From positions 1-14,869 of the forward strand of contig CANFGA010000025.1 in the NCBI GenBank assembly GCA_947446335.1: DNA of 14,869 nucleotides, read 5' to 3'. Numbering within the stretch: the stretch's first letter is position 1; each line of letters opens with the position of its first letter. The translations under genes were made by a program, and so were the position numbers. This DNA is from Oxalobacteraceae bacterium (GTDB lineage Bacteria > Pseudomonadota > Gammaproteobacteria > Burkholderiales > Burkholderiaceae_D). The notes beneath the pieces were generated by a model. It saw nothing but the letters and a program-made list of their open reading frames with translations, ran no database searches and was not told where the DNA came from. Shown in pieces: positions 1-7,427 of this stretch.

Positions 1-1329
1 ACGGCGCAGGCCGCAGCCTTGACGGCGACACAGGTGGTGGCCTTGAGCACGGCCAACCTCGTGGCGCTGGAAACGGCAGACCTGGCGGCCTTGAAGACCA
101 GTCAGATCGTGGCGCTGTCGACGACGCAAGTGGCGGCGCTGACATCGGCACAAGTGGTTGCGCTGGGGACGGCCCAGGCTGCAGCACTGACAGCGCTGCA
201 AGTGGCGGCGCTGAGCACGGCCAATCTGGTGGCGCTGGAAACGGCTGACCTGGCGGCCTTGAGCGTGGTCGGCATCGCAGCATTGAAAACGGCGCAGGTA
301 GCAGCCTTGAGCACGGCGCAGTTCAGCGTGTTGAAAACGGCGCAGATCGCGGCGCTGAGCACGGTCAACATTGCCTCTGGCTTGACCACGTCCCAGGTGG
401 CGGCCTTGACGACGGCGCAGGCGTCAGCCTTGACGGCGGCGCAGGTAGCGGTCTTGAGCACGGACAATCTGGTCGCGCTGGAAACGGCGGACCTGACAGC
501 GTTGAGCGTGGCCGGCATTGCGGCATTGAAAACGGCGCAACTGGCAGCCTTGACGACGGCGCAGTTCAGCACGCTGAAGACGGCGCAGATCGCAGCGCTG
601 AGTACGGCCAACATCGCCACGGCCTTGAGCACCGACCAGGTGGCAGCCTTGACGACGGCGCAGGCAGCAGCGTTGACGGCGGCGCAGATGGTGGCCTTGA
701 GCACCGACGATCTGGTGGCGCTGGAAACGGCTGACCTGACAGCGCTGAGCACGGTTGGCATCGCGGCATTGAAAACGGCGCAACTGGCGGCCTTGAGCAC
801 GGCGCAGTTCAGCGTACTGAAGACGGCGCAGATCGCGGCGCTGAGCACGGCGAACATCGCGAGCTTGAGCACGGACCAGGTGGTGGCCCTGACGACGGCG
901 CAGGCAGCAGCCTTGACGGCAGCCCAGGTGGCGGCCTTGAGCACGGCCAACCTGGTGGCGCTGGAAACGGCGGACCTGGTGGCCTTGAGCACGGGTGACA
1001 TCGCGGTATTGAAAACAGCACAGGTGGCGGCCTTGACGACGGCGCAGTTCAGCGTACTGAAGACGGCGCAGATCGCAGCGCTGAGCACGGCCAGCATCGC
1101 GACCGGCTTGACCACGAATCAGGTGGTGGCCTTGACCACGGCGCAGGCGGTGTCCTTGACGGCGACGCAGATGGCGGCCTTGAGCACGGCCAACCTGGTG
1201 GCGCTGGAGACGGTGGACCTGGCATCCCTGAAGACCAGTCAGATCGCGGCGCTGTCGACGAAGCAGGTAGCGGCGCTGTCGACCGCTCAGATCAATGCGT
1301 TGACACCGGCCCAACTCGGGGCGCTCAAA
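1..1329 (+). repeat. Octad (24-bp) tandem array with ~243-bp super-repeat
   Basis: The basic unit is 24 bp (8 codons). A landmark octad ending in L-V-A-L-E recurs at 49, 217, 460, 703, 943 and 1186, giving spacings of 168, 243, 243, 240 and 243 bp. Four central units therefore hold 10 octads each (80-81 residues). They are bracketed by shorter blocks of 7 octads (49-216) and 6 octads (1186-1329), which share the T-S-Q-I-x-A-L-S octad and resemble each other more than the central type. The one-codon difference between 243 and 240 bp lies in octad 7, which is nine residues in three units (for example ANIATALS with its leading T) and eight in the unit starting at 703. Codons vary at synonymous sites between copies, so the array is not freshly amplified. 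The array continues upstream of base 1. Confidence 0.95.
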
Positions 1330-2148
1330 TCGACTCCGATCATCCTGGACTTGAATGGCAATGGCATCGATACCTTGAGCGTTGCGTCCGGTGTTCAGTT
1401 CGACATCTACGCCAGCGGCAACAAGGTCAGCACCGGATGGGTCGGCGAAGGCGACGGCTTGCTGGTACTCGATCGCAACCAGGATGGCGTGATCAACGAC
1501 GGCGGCGAGTTGTTCGGCAGCTCGGTCACGCTGGCCGACGGCAGCAAGGCCAGCGATGGTTACCAGGCCATGGCTGCGCTCGACGTCAACGGCGATGGCG
1601 TGCTCGATGGCAAAGACGCGGCCTATGCGGACTTGCGGGTCTGGGTCGATGCCAATGCGGACGGCGTCAGCCAGAGCAGCGAGTTGACCAGCCTTGCCGA
1701 GCGCAACATCGTCAAGCTCGACTTGACTGCGGCCAGCACCTCGGTCAATAGCAATGGCAACTGGGTCGGCTTGACTTCAAGTTACCAGACCAATGATGGC
1801 AGCACGCATGGAATGGCCGACGTCTGGTTCACCACTGCAGCCGGCACTGCACCGGATGCCGCCGCCGATCTGCGCTCGAAGGTGAGCGGGCTGGCACAGT
1901 CGATTGCAGCGTTCGATGTCGCCGCCAAGGTTGACGGCGCAGCTGGCATGAAGCTGGAGATGCCAGGTGGCGTCACTTCGGCCTTCAGCCTGGCTGGCGT
2001 CGACAAGATGGCCGATGTGCTGAAACAGTTTGATGCCAACGGCAATCTGCACAATGCAGCGGCGCCGCTGGCGGCATCGGGCTCAACCATCAAGGCGCCT
2101 GGCTTGCAGGATGCGACCAGCAATGGTTTCTTGACGGCAGGTAAGTAA
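1..2148 (+). CDS. Octapeptide-repeat exported protein, calcium-loop C-terminus (5' truncated)
   Basis: The reading frame is open from base 1 to a TAA at 2146-2148, so the gene begins upstream; the TTG at 19 is only an internal codon. The visible 715 residues fall into two parts. Residues 1 to about 443 are about 55 octads (consensus T-A-Q-V-A-A-L followed by S, T, K or E). Residues 445-600 form a compact module with four acidic loops of D-x-N/D-x-N/D-G type, starting at residues 450 (DLNGNG), 491 (DRNQDG, then E at position 12 or nearby), 528 (DVNGDG) and 550 (DANADG). These resemble the EF-hand/dockerin-like loops common in type I-secreted proteins. No classical GGxGxD nonapeptides are visible. 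The tail is alanine-rich and ends in FLTAGK; an uncleaved C-terminal secretion signal is expected but cannot be recognised by eye. The neighbouring HlyB/HlyD pair supports a role as type I secretion substrate at the cell surface or outside. Adhesin or surface-layer function is a guess. Confidence 0.85.
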   Translation, partial: TAQAAALTATQVVALSTANLVALETADLAALKTSQIVALSTTQVAALTSAQVVALGTAQAAALTALQVAALSTANLVALETADLAALSVVGIAALKTAQVAALSTAQFSVLKTAQIAALSTVNIASGLTTSQVAALTTAQASALTAAQVAVLSTDNLVALETADLTALSVAGIAALKTAQLAALTTAQFSTLKTAQIAALSTANIATALSTDQVAALTTAQAAALTAAQMVALSTDDLVALETADLTALSTVGIAALKTAQLAALSTAQFSVLKTAQIAALSTANIASLSTDQVVALTTAQAAALTAAQVAALSTANLVALETADLVALSTGDIAVLKTAQVAALTTAQFSVLKTAQIAALSTASIATGLTTNQVVALTTAQAVSLTATQMAALSTANLVALETVDLASLKTSQIAALSTKQVAALSTAQINALTPAQLGALKSTPIILDLNGNGIDTLSVASGVQFDIYASGNKVSTGWVGEGDGLLVLDRNQDGVINDGGELFGSSVTLADGSKASDGYQAMAALDVNGDGVLDGKDAAYADLRVWVDANADGVSQSSELTSLAERNIVKLDLTAASTSVNSNGNWVGLTSSYQTNDGSTHGMADVWFTTAAGTAPDAAADLRSKVSGLAQSIAAFDVAAKVDGAAGMKLEMPGGVTSAFSLAGVDKMADVLKQFDANGNLHNAAAPLAASGSTIKAPGLQDATSNGFLTAGK

Positions 2149-2211
2149 GCAGCTTGCATCCTGCGACCGCAGCCTGACGGCCCGGTCGCGGGATCCAAGG
2201 TCGGCCCAAAG

Positions 2212-2243
2212 CGGCGACGGGCATGTCCTGTCGCCGTTTTTTT
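2212..2243 (+). terminator. Intrinsic terminator of the repeat-protein gene
   Basis: A seven-base perfect stem (CGGCGAC at 2212-2218 with GTCGCCG at 2230-2236) is extended inward by one G-U and two G-C pairs around a five-base loop. It is followed directly by seven T (2237-2243). It lies 64 bases after the stop codon of the repeat protein, so that transcript probably ends here and the secretion genes are mainly expressed from their own promoter. Confidence 0.85.
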
Positions 2244-2438
2244 GTTGGCAGCACCGCAGCGTTAACACAGAACGCATTGATCTGATCCACCGAAATGGGT
2301 AATCAAGTGCTCTCATATGGATGCATCAAAGCCCTGCTAGTGCCGGTTAGAATCGCTCTGCTGGCAGCAAGTATCTGGCAGCAAGGCAATATTACTTCAA
2401 GGCACGACCACTGATGTTTTCACCCGTAGTCACAGACG
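2244..2438 (+). promoter_or_regulatory. Leader/promoter region of the type I secretion genes
   Basis: This non-coding stretch follows a strong terminator and precedes the ABC transporter, so a promoter is expected here. The best -10-like hexamer is TAGAAT at 2348-2353 (5 of 6 to TATAAT), but no convincing -35 sits at the right distance. An 11-bp direct repeat CTGGCAGCAAG occurs at 2361-2371 and 2375-2385, a 14-base period just downstream of that hexamer; it could be an operator or chance. No purine-rich Shine-Dalgarno precedes the ATG at 2439. Confidence 0.3.
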
Positions 2439-4580
2439 ATGCACGATAAATTTCCCCATACAGTCATTCAGTGCCTGACCGCCATCGCCCAGCATCATGG
2501 CTTGAAAGTAAACCCCGAACGCATCATCGACGACTATGCCATCGGCGCCGAAGAGCCTGGCGCAGCATTGCTGCTGCGCATCGCTCTGGACATCGGCTTG
2601 AAGGCCAAGGTCGACCAGCTCAGTTGGGAAGCCTTGCTGGCCCAGGGCGGGGTTTTTCCGCTGATGGCCAGGCTCAACAATGGCAATGCCGTGATCGTGG
2701 TCGGCGCCCGCGCCGAAGGTGATGGCAAGGTTGCGCTGCTCGATCCGCTGGAAGAAGGTGCCGGCGTGATGTTGCTGGACCGGGCGCAATTTGCCAGCCG
2801 CTGGACCGGCGAGGTCGTGTTTGTCAAGCGCCAGCACACGCTGGCCGATCCCAACCAGCCATTCAGCCTGCGCTGGTTCATACCCGAGATATTGAAACAA
2901 AAAGCCGCCTTTCGCGATATCGCGATCGCGGCCATTGCGATGCATTTTCTGGCGCTGGCGTCGCCGGTGTTTTTTCAGTTGGTGATCGACAAGGTGCTGG
3001 TGCACCAGAGTTCGTCGACGCTGATGGTGCTCGGGATCGGCATCGTGATCGCCTTGTCGTTCGATGCACTCTTCGGCTTCCTGCGCCAGATCCTGACTCT
3101 GGCAGCGACCAACAAGATCGACATGCGGCTGACCCGCCGCACCTTCGGCCATTTGCTGTCGCTGCCGATCGACTATTTTGAAACCACCAGCGCGGGCGTG
3201 ATCACCCGTCACATGCAGCAACTCGAGAAAATCCGCAGTTTCCTGACCGGTCGCCTGTTCTTTACCGCGCTCGACACCACCGCGCTGTTGATTTTTCTGC
3301 CGATTCTGTTTACCTACTCGGTCAAGCTGGCCATGATCACGCTCGGCTTCACCGTGCTGATCGGCATCGTGGTGGGCGCGATGATCCCGACCTTTCAGCG
3401 CCGCCTGAATGCGCTGTATGCGGCCGAAGGCCAGCGCCAGGCGATGCTGGTCGAAACCGTGCATGGAATGCGCACGGTCAAGGCGCTGGCGATCGAGCCG
3501 ACCCAGCGCAAGCTATGGGACCAGCGCTCGGCCGAAGCGATTGCGCTGCATTTCAAGGTCGGGCAGATTTCGATCACCGGCAATGCGATCACCGATTTTC
3601 TGGGCAAACTGCTGCCGGTGGTGATCATCGTGATCGGTGCCCAGGATGTGTTCGACCAGAGCCTGACCGTGGGTGCGTTGATCGCATTCCAGATGATTTC
3701 CGGCCGGGTGGTGCAGCCGTTGATCGCGATCGTCGGCCTGGTCAATGAATACCAGGAAACGGCGCTGTCGGTGCGCATGCTGGGCGAAGTGATGAACCGG
3801 GCGCCGGAAGGGCGCGCCGGCGCCGGCGGTCTGCGCCCGCAACTGGTTGGCAACATCACCTTCGACCAGGTGACGTTTCGCTATCCCGGCACCACCGCCA
3901 CCGCGCTCGACCGCGCCAGCTTCACGATCGCTGCCGGTACCGTGGTCGGCATCGTGGGCCGCAGCGGCTCCGGCAAGACTACCGTGACCAAATTGATCCA
4001 GGGCCTGTACGGCTTACAGGAGGGCATCATCCGCTTCGATGCGGTCGATGCGCGTGAAATCGATCTGGCCCATCTGCGGCGCCAGATCGGCGTGGTCTTG
4101 CAAGAAAATTTCCTGTTCCGTGGCAGCGTGCGCGACAATATTTCGGTCGCCAAGCCCGATGCCACTTTCGAAGAAATCGTCGAAGCGGCTGCAGCGGCAG
4201 GCGCCGACGAATTCATCGAACGGATGCCGCAGGGATACGACACCTTGCTGGAAGAAAACGCTGCCAATCTCTCTGGCGGTCAAAAGCAACGGCTGTCGAT
4301 TGCCCGCGCGCTGCTGGCCAAGCCGCGCATCCTGATCCTCGATGAAGCGGCCAGCGCGCTCGACCCGGAAAGCGAAGCGATTTTCATCCGCAATCTGTCG
4401 CGCATCGCGGTCGGACGCACCGTGGTGATGATTTCGCACCGCCTGTCGACGCTGGTCAATGCGGATGCGATCCTGGTCATGCAGCAGGGCAGCCTGATGG
4501 ATAGCGGGCGGCATGAAGAATTGCTGGAACGAAGTTCAACTTACAAGCATTTATGGAACCAACAAACAAGCCACCTGTGA
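2439..4580 (+). CDS. Type I secretion ABC transporter, HlyB-like, with non-catalytic C39-like domain
   Basis: This 713-residue inner-membrane ATPase/permease should form the motor of the type I secretion channel and recognise the substrate. Residues 1-130 are a C39 peptidase fold in which the catalytic positions are lost. The family C-x-x-x-C-L-x-x-I-A motif reads T-V-I-Q-C-L-T-A-I-A, so the nucleophile position is Thr8, and the usual His before the V-V-V strand is replaced (GNAVIVV), while the Asp of L-L-D-P remains. This is the HlyB-type C39-like domain, so the substrate is probably not cleaved. Membrane segments span about residues 160-430. The ATPase domain is complete: Walker A GRSGSGKT (507-514), Q-loop VVLQEN, signature LSGGQ (611-615), Walker B ILILDE (Asp635) and H-loop His667. 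The length fits HlyB-class exporters (about 700). The gene overlaps the downstream fusion protein by 28 bases. Confidence 0.95.
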   Translation: MHDKFPHTVIQCLTAIAQHHGLKVNPERIIDDYAIGAEEPGAALLLRIALDIGLKAKVDQLSWEALLAQGGVFPLMARLNNGNAVIVVGARAEGDGKVALLDPLEEGAGVMLLDRAQFASRWTGEVVFVKRQHTLADPNQPFSLRWFIPEILKQKAAFRDIAIAAIAMHFLALASPVFFQLVIDKVLVHQSSSTLMVLGIGIVIALSFDALFGFLRQILTLAATNKIDMRLTRRTFGHLLSLPIDYFETTSAGVITRHMQQLEKIRSFLTGRLFFTALDTTALLIFLPILFTYSVKLAMITLGFTVLIGIVVGAMIPTFQRRLNALYAAEGQRQAMLVETVHGMRTVKALAIEPTQRKLWDQRSAEAIALHFKVGQISITGNAITDFLGKLLPVVIIVIGAQDVFDQSLTVGALIAFQMISGRVVQPLIAIVGLVNEYQETALSVRMLGEVMNRAPEGRAGAGGLRPQLVGNITFDQVTFRYPGTTATALDRASFTIAAGTVVGIVGRSGSGKTTVTKLIQGLYGLQEGIIRFDAVDAREIDLAHLRRQIGVVLQENFLFRGSVRDNISVAKPDATFEEIVEAAAAAGADEFIERMPQGYDTLLEENAANLSGGQKQRLSIARALLAKPRILILDEAASALDPESEAIFIRNLSRIAVGRTVVMISHRLSTLVNADAILVMQQGSLMDSGRHEELLERSSTYKHLWNQQTSHL

Positions 4581-5917
4581 GCGCCCCGCGCAACGCCCGG
4601 GCCGGGAAACCGGCGATCGATTTCTTGCCCGATGCCGATGAAATCGAACTGCGTCCGCTGCCCAGGTTTGCCCGCATCACCTTGCCGGTGCTGGTGTGTG
4701 CGCTGATTGCTGCTGCGCTGTGGGCCAGTTTTTCCGAAGTCGACCAGGTGGTCGTGGCGCGCGGTCGCCTGATCAATCCCTTGCCCAACATCGTGGTGCA
4801 GCCGCTGGAGACCTCGATCGTGCAAAAGATCGAGGTGCGCGTTGGTCAGATCGTCAAGAAAGGCGATCGATTGGCCACGCTCGATCCGACCTTTGTACAA
4901 GCCGATGAAGCGCAATTGCGCGCCAAATTGCGCAGCCTGAACACGCAATCGGAAGGGCTCTCGAGCGAACTGTCGGGTGCATCCGGCGCGCCAGCGGTAG
5001 GCAGCGACGCCGACAGCCTGCTGCAAGCGCGCCTGTCGGCCGAGCGCAAGGGCAATTTCCAGGCTCAATTGAGAAAAATCGAAGAGAACGTGGCACGCCT
5101 GCGCGCCTCGCTCGAGACCAACCGGCGCGACCAGCAAGTGCTGGCAGCGCGGCTGAAGTCGGTGCTGGAAATCGAAACCATGCATGAAAAGCTGGTGGCG
5201 CAGCAATACGGTGCGCGCTTGCGCCTGCTGGAGGCGCAAGACAAGCGGCTCGAAGTCGAGCGCGACCAATTGCTGACCAAGAACCGGGAGCAGGAAATCA
5301 AGCGCGAACTGGGCGCGCTGGAAGCCGAGAAATCGGTCTTCGACAAGGGTTGGCGTCAAAAAGCGATGGAAGACATGCTGGCCATTTCGCGCGAACGCGA
5401 GTCGGTCACCGAGCAATTGCAAAAGACCGACAAGCGGCGTCAAATGGTCAGCCTGATCGCCCCATCGGACGCGGTCGTGCTGGAAATCGCGAAGCTGTCG
5501 CCCGGATCGATCGTGCGCGAAGCCGAAGCCTTTTTCACACTGGTGCCGCTGTCGGCCGAACTGGAGGCGGAAGTGCAGATCGACTCGCTCGATGTCGGCT
5601 ACATCCGCAAAAGCGACGCCGTGCATGTCAAGTTCGACGCCTTCCCCTATCAGCGCCACGGCGACCTGGCAGCCACCGTGCGCACCATCAGCGAAGATGC
5701 CTTCCGGCGCGAGACGGCGCAGGGTGCGGGACTCGACGCCTATTATCTGAGCCGCATCGCGCTCGGCAAATCGCGCCTGAAAAGGATGACGCCGCAGGCC
5801 CGGCTGTTGCCCGGGATGACACTCACGGCCGAGATCGTGGTCGGCAAGCGCACCGTGATGTCCTATCTGCTGTGGCCATTGACCAAGGCGCTCGATGAAT
5901 CGGTGCGGGAGCCGTGA
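4553..5917 (+). CDS. HlyD-family type I secretion membrane fusion protein
   Basis: This periplasmic adaptor (454 residues) links the ABC transporter to an outer-membrane TolC-type channel. A short cytosolic N-terminus is followed by one membrane segment at about residues 42-60. A split lipoyl/biotinyl-like half (about 66-115, containing G-x-x-V-K-K-G-D-x-L) comes next, then a long charged coiled-coil hairpin (about 105-300), the second lipoyl half and a beta-barrel region. The C-terminus has the family ending Y-L-L-x-P-L-x-x-A-L-D-E-S-x-R-E-P. The ATG at 4553 lies inside the end of the transporter gene, so the two are translationally coupled. An alternative is the in-frame GTG at 4577, which makes a four-base GTGA overlap with the transporter stop; neither start has a good Shine-Dalgarno. 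No outer-membrane partner is encoded in the window; it may lie elsewhere or be a housekeeping TolC. Confidence 0.95.
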   Translation: MEPTNKPPVSAPRNARAGKPAIDFLPDADEIELRPLPRFARITLPVLVCALIAAALWASFSEVDQVVVARGRLINPLPNIVVQPLETSIVQKIEVRVGQIVKKGDRLATLDPTFVQADEAQLRAKLRSLNTQSEGLSSELSGASGAPAVGSDADSLLQARLSAERKGNFQAQLRKIEENVARLRASLETNRRDQQVLAARLKSVLEIETMHEKLVAQQYGARLRLLEAQDKRLEVERDQLLTKNREQEIKRELGALEAEKSVFDKGWRQKAMEDMLAISRERESVTEQLQKTDKRRQMVSLIAPSDAVVLEIAKLSPGSIVREAEAFFTLVPLSAELEAEVQIDSLDVGYIRKSDAVHVKFDAFPYQRHGDLAATVRTISEDAFRRETAQGAGLDAYYLSRIALGKSRLKRMTPQARLLPGMTLTAEIVVGKRTVMSYLLWPLTKALDESVREP

Positions 5918-6031
5918 ACTGGACCGGCACCCGGCCCACAATCATTTCAACCGGAAACCCTGCCATCGACGTTAAACAGGGATTCCACCGTCGGCGATCC
6001 GTCCATGAAGCGTTGGCAAAATTGAGCAATG

Positions 6032-6058
6032 GAAAAAACAGCGATCCTTTGTTTTTTC
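6032..6058. terminator. Possible bidirectional terminator between convergent genes
   Basis: A perfect nine-base inverted repeat, GAAAAAACA at 6032-6040 and TGTTTTTTC at 6050-6058, flanks a nine-base loop. Transcripts read in either direction would carry a hairpin ending in a U-rich arm. It sits between the end of the fusion-protein gene (5917, +) and the end of the glycosyltransferase gene (6071, -). The stem is A/T-rich and weak, so efficiency is uncertain. Confidence 0.4.
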
Positions 6059-6070
6059 TTGACGTTATCT

Positions 6071-7393
6071 TTATACAGGCACCGCTTTGACAACGTATAC
6101 ATCGACTTGGGCATCGTCGAAGGCCAGGTCGGCATCGGCGCCAACGCTGCTTGCCATGTGGCGCAGGGCCGCTTCCAGCGATGCGTTGTGCAAGCGGTGG
6201 CGTATCACTGGCGTACCCTGCACGATTTGAAAGCCGGTCCGCTGAAATAGCGCGAAGATGGTGGCGCGGCTGAACCAGCGTCGCTGGCACGGGCTGAGCA
6301 AACCGGCGTCGGCATATTCCAAATCACCGACCAGCAGGCGCAGCTGCAAGCTCCAGTGCTGGGCGTTAGGGATCACCGCGATCACGCTGGCATCGGCGCC
6401 GATGTTCTTGCGCAGCCGGGCGAGCAGTTGTTCTGGATCGGTACAGCGTTCCAGCGCCTGATCCAGGATCCAGCAGTCGGTACCGGCGTGGTCTTGAAAA
6501 AATGTGTCATCGAGCGTGTCGATGTCGCGCCCGATCAGCCGATGGCAGGTACTGTCGTTCATGCTGCTCTTGTCCGGATGACTGCCAACCGCAGTGTAGG
6601 TGCCGGCCGGCGTAGCCTCCATGCAGGCGCGCGCCAGCAGGGCATCGTTATCACCGATTTCAAGCAGCGCTGGGATGCCGGTTGGCAACAGGCTTTGCAC
6701 CACCAGACGCAACTCTGATGCTTCTTTTGCCAAGCGGCTCCATTCGTCGAGGTTGTAGCCGCCGCTCAGCTTGACCGTGCCTTGCCAGTCGTGACGCAGG
6801 AAGTGTCGCTCGCCCGGCTTGGTGTTCAAGAAATCTTCCTTCAGCCAGTCCAACCCGCGCACCAGATCCAGCCCGGCTCGATGCAGCGCCAGCATCGGCT
6901 CAGTCATCGGTGCACCGTGCTTGGTAGGCATGGGCCAGGCCCGCAGCACTTCGATGTTGACCAGCATGCAGGCCGGATGCAGGTAGCGAATCGCACCGGC
7001 TTCGTAGTTGACATCGAAGCCGCCCTCATTGATGTGGTTGACGTAGCCGACCCCGTACATGCCCGGCTGAAGCTGGTCCGCCATGGCTTCGAGAAACCCG
7101 GCCTTCAGCACGAAGATGTCGGAGTCGAGTACCAGCACCGGGCCGCTCAGATCAAGGTTCTGGAAGGCCCAGGCCATGCCCGGTCCGTGGTGGATGTTGT
7201 AGTCAAAGTGGATGAAGCGCACGCCCGGATAGCGCGCGCAGACTGATTCCACGGCGCGGTAGTGCTCCTCGCCCGAGCCGTCAATGATGGTGACCGGATT
7301 TTGGTAAAAAGTCCGCAATGAACTCAGCAGATCTTCGATCAATTCGGCCGAATTGTAGGATACGGAAATGATTGGGATAGCGTCGATATTCAT
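6071..7393 (-). CDS. Bifunctional GT2 glycosyltransferase / class I methyltransferase-like protein
   Basis: This is about 440 residues from the ATG at 7393 (a GTG at 7396 directly before it is also in frame). The N-terminal half is a family 2 glycosyltransferase of GT-A fold: P-I-I-S-V-S-Y-N-S near the start, a nucleotide-binding strand, and a metal/nucleotide-sugar DSD motif at residues 90-92 in V-L-V-L-D-S-D-I-F. The C-terminal part (about 225-430) resembles SAM-dependent methyltransferases of the Methyltransf_23 type: L-L-E-I-G-D-N-D at the SAM-binding glycine loop, L-E-R-C-T-D-P-E-Q-L-L, and the late P-N-x-x-H-W-S and F-S-R-A-T-I-F-A-L-F blocks. The usual G-x-G of the SAM loop reads G-D-N, so activity of this half is uncertain. 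It is the last gene of the minus-strand glycan cluster, 34 bases after the O-methyltransferase gene. Likely role: extending and perhaps methylating a glycan; donor and acceptor are unknown. Confidence 0.8.
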   Translation of the reverse strand: MNIDAIPIISVSYNSAELIEDLLSSLRTFYQNPVTIIDGSGEEHYRAVESVCARYPGVRFIHFDYNIHHGPGMAWAFQNLDLSGPVLVLDSDIFVLKAGFLEAMADQLQPGMYGVGYVNHINEGGFDVNYEAGAIRYLHPACMLVNIEVLRAWPMPTKHGAPMTEPMLALHRAGLDLVRGLDWLKEDFLNTKPGERHFLRHDWQGTVKLSGGYNLDEWSRLAKEASELRLVVQSLLPTGIPALLEIGDNDALLARACMEATPAGTYTAVGSHPDKSSMNDSTCHRLIGRDIDTLDDTFFQDHAGTDCWILDQALERCTDPEQLLARLRKNIGADASVIAVIPNAQHWSLQLRLLVGDLEYADAGLLSPCQRRWFSRATIFALFQRTGFQIVQGTPVIRHRLHNASLEAALRHMASSVGADADLAFDDAQVDVYVVKAVPV

Positions 7394-7427
7394 CACGGAA
7401 GGGGTCTCGTCGGATGTTGGGCGCTGT

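Noticed and set aside
102..1314. Long minus-strand reading frames (337 and 296 codons) antisense to the repeat array
   Set aside because: They arise because the 24-bp repeat lacks stop codons in several frames. They have low-complexity composition, no ribosome binding site and no known domain, while the plus-strand frame continues into a real calcium-loop module.
1..1329. CRISPR-like periodic repeat
   Set aside because: The 24-bp units are contiguous coding repeats in one frame, with no unique spacers and no cas genes.
2430..3464. Minus-strand 344-codon frame opposite the ABC transporter
   Set aside because: The plus strand encodes a complete transporter with all motifs; the antisense frame is rich in Gln, His and Arg, typical of a GC-rich shadow.
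4541..5941. Minus-strand 466-codon frame opposite the HlyD gene
   Set aside because: It has the same shadow composition, and the HlyD frame has a membrane segment, coiled coil and family C-terminus.
5918..6070. Missing TolC-type gene as a small or broken ORF after hlyD
   Set aside because: Only 153 bases with a probable terminator lie before the convergent gene; no outer-membrane channel fragment is visible.
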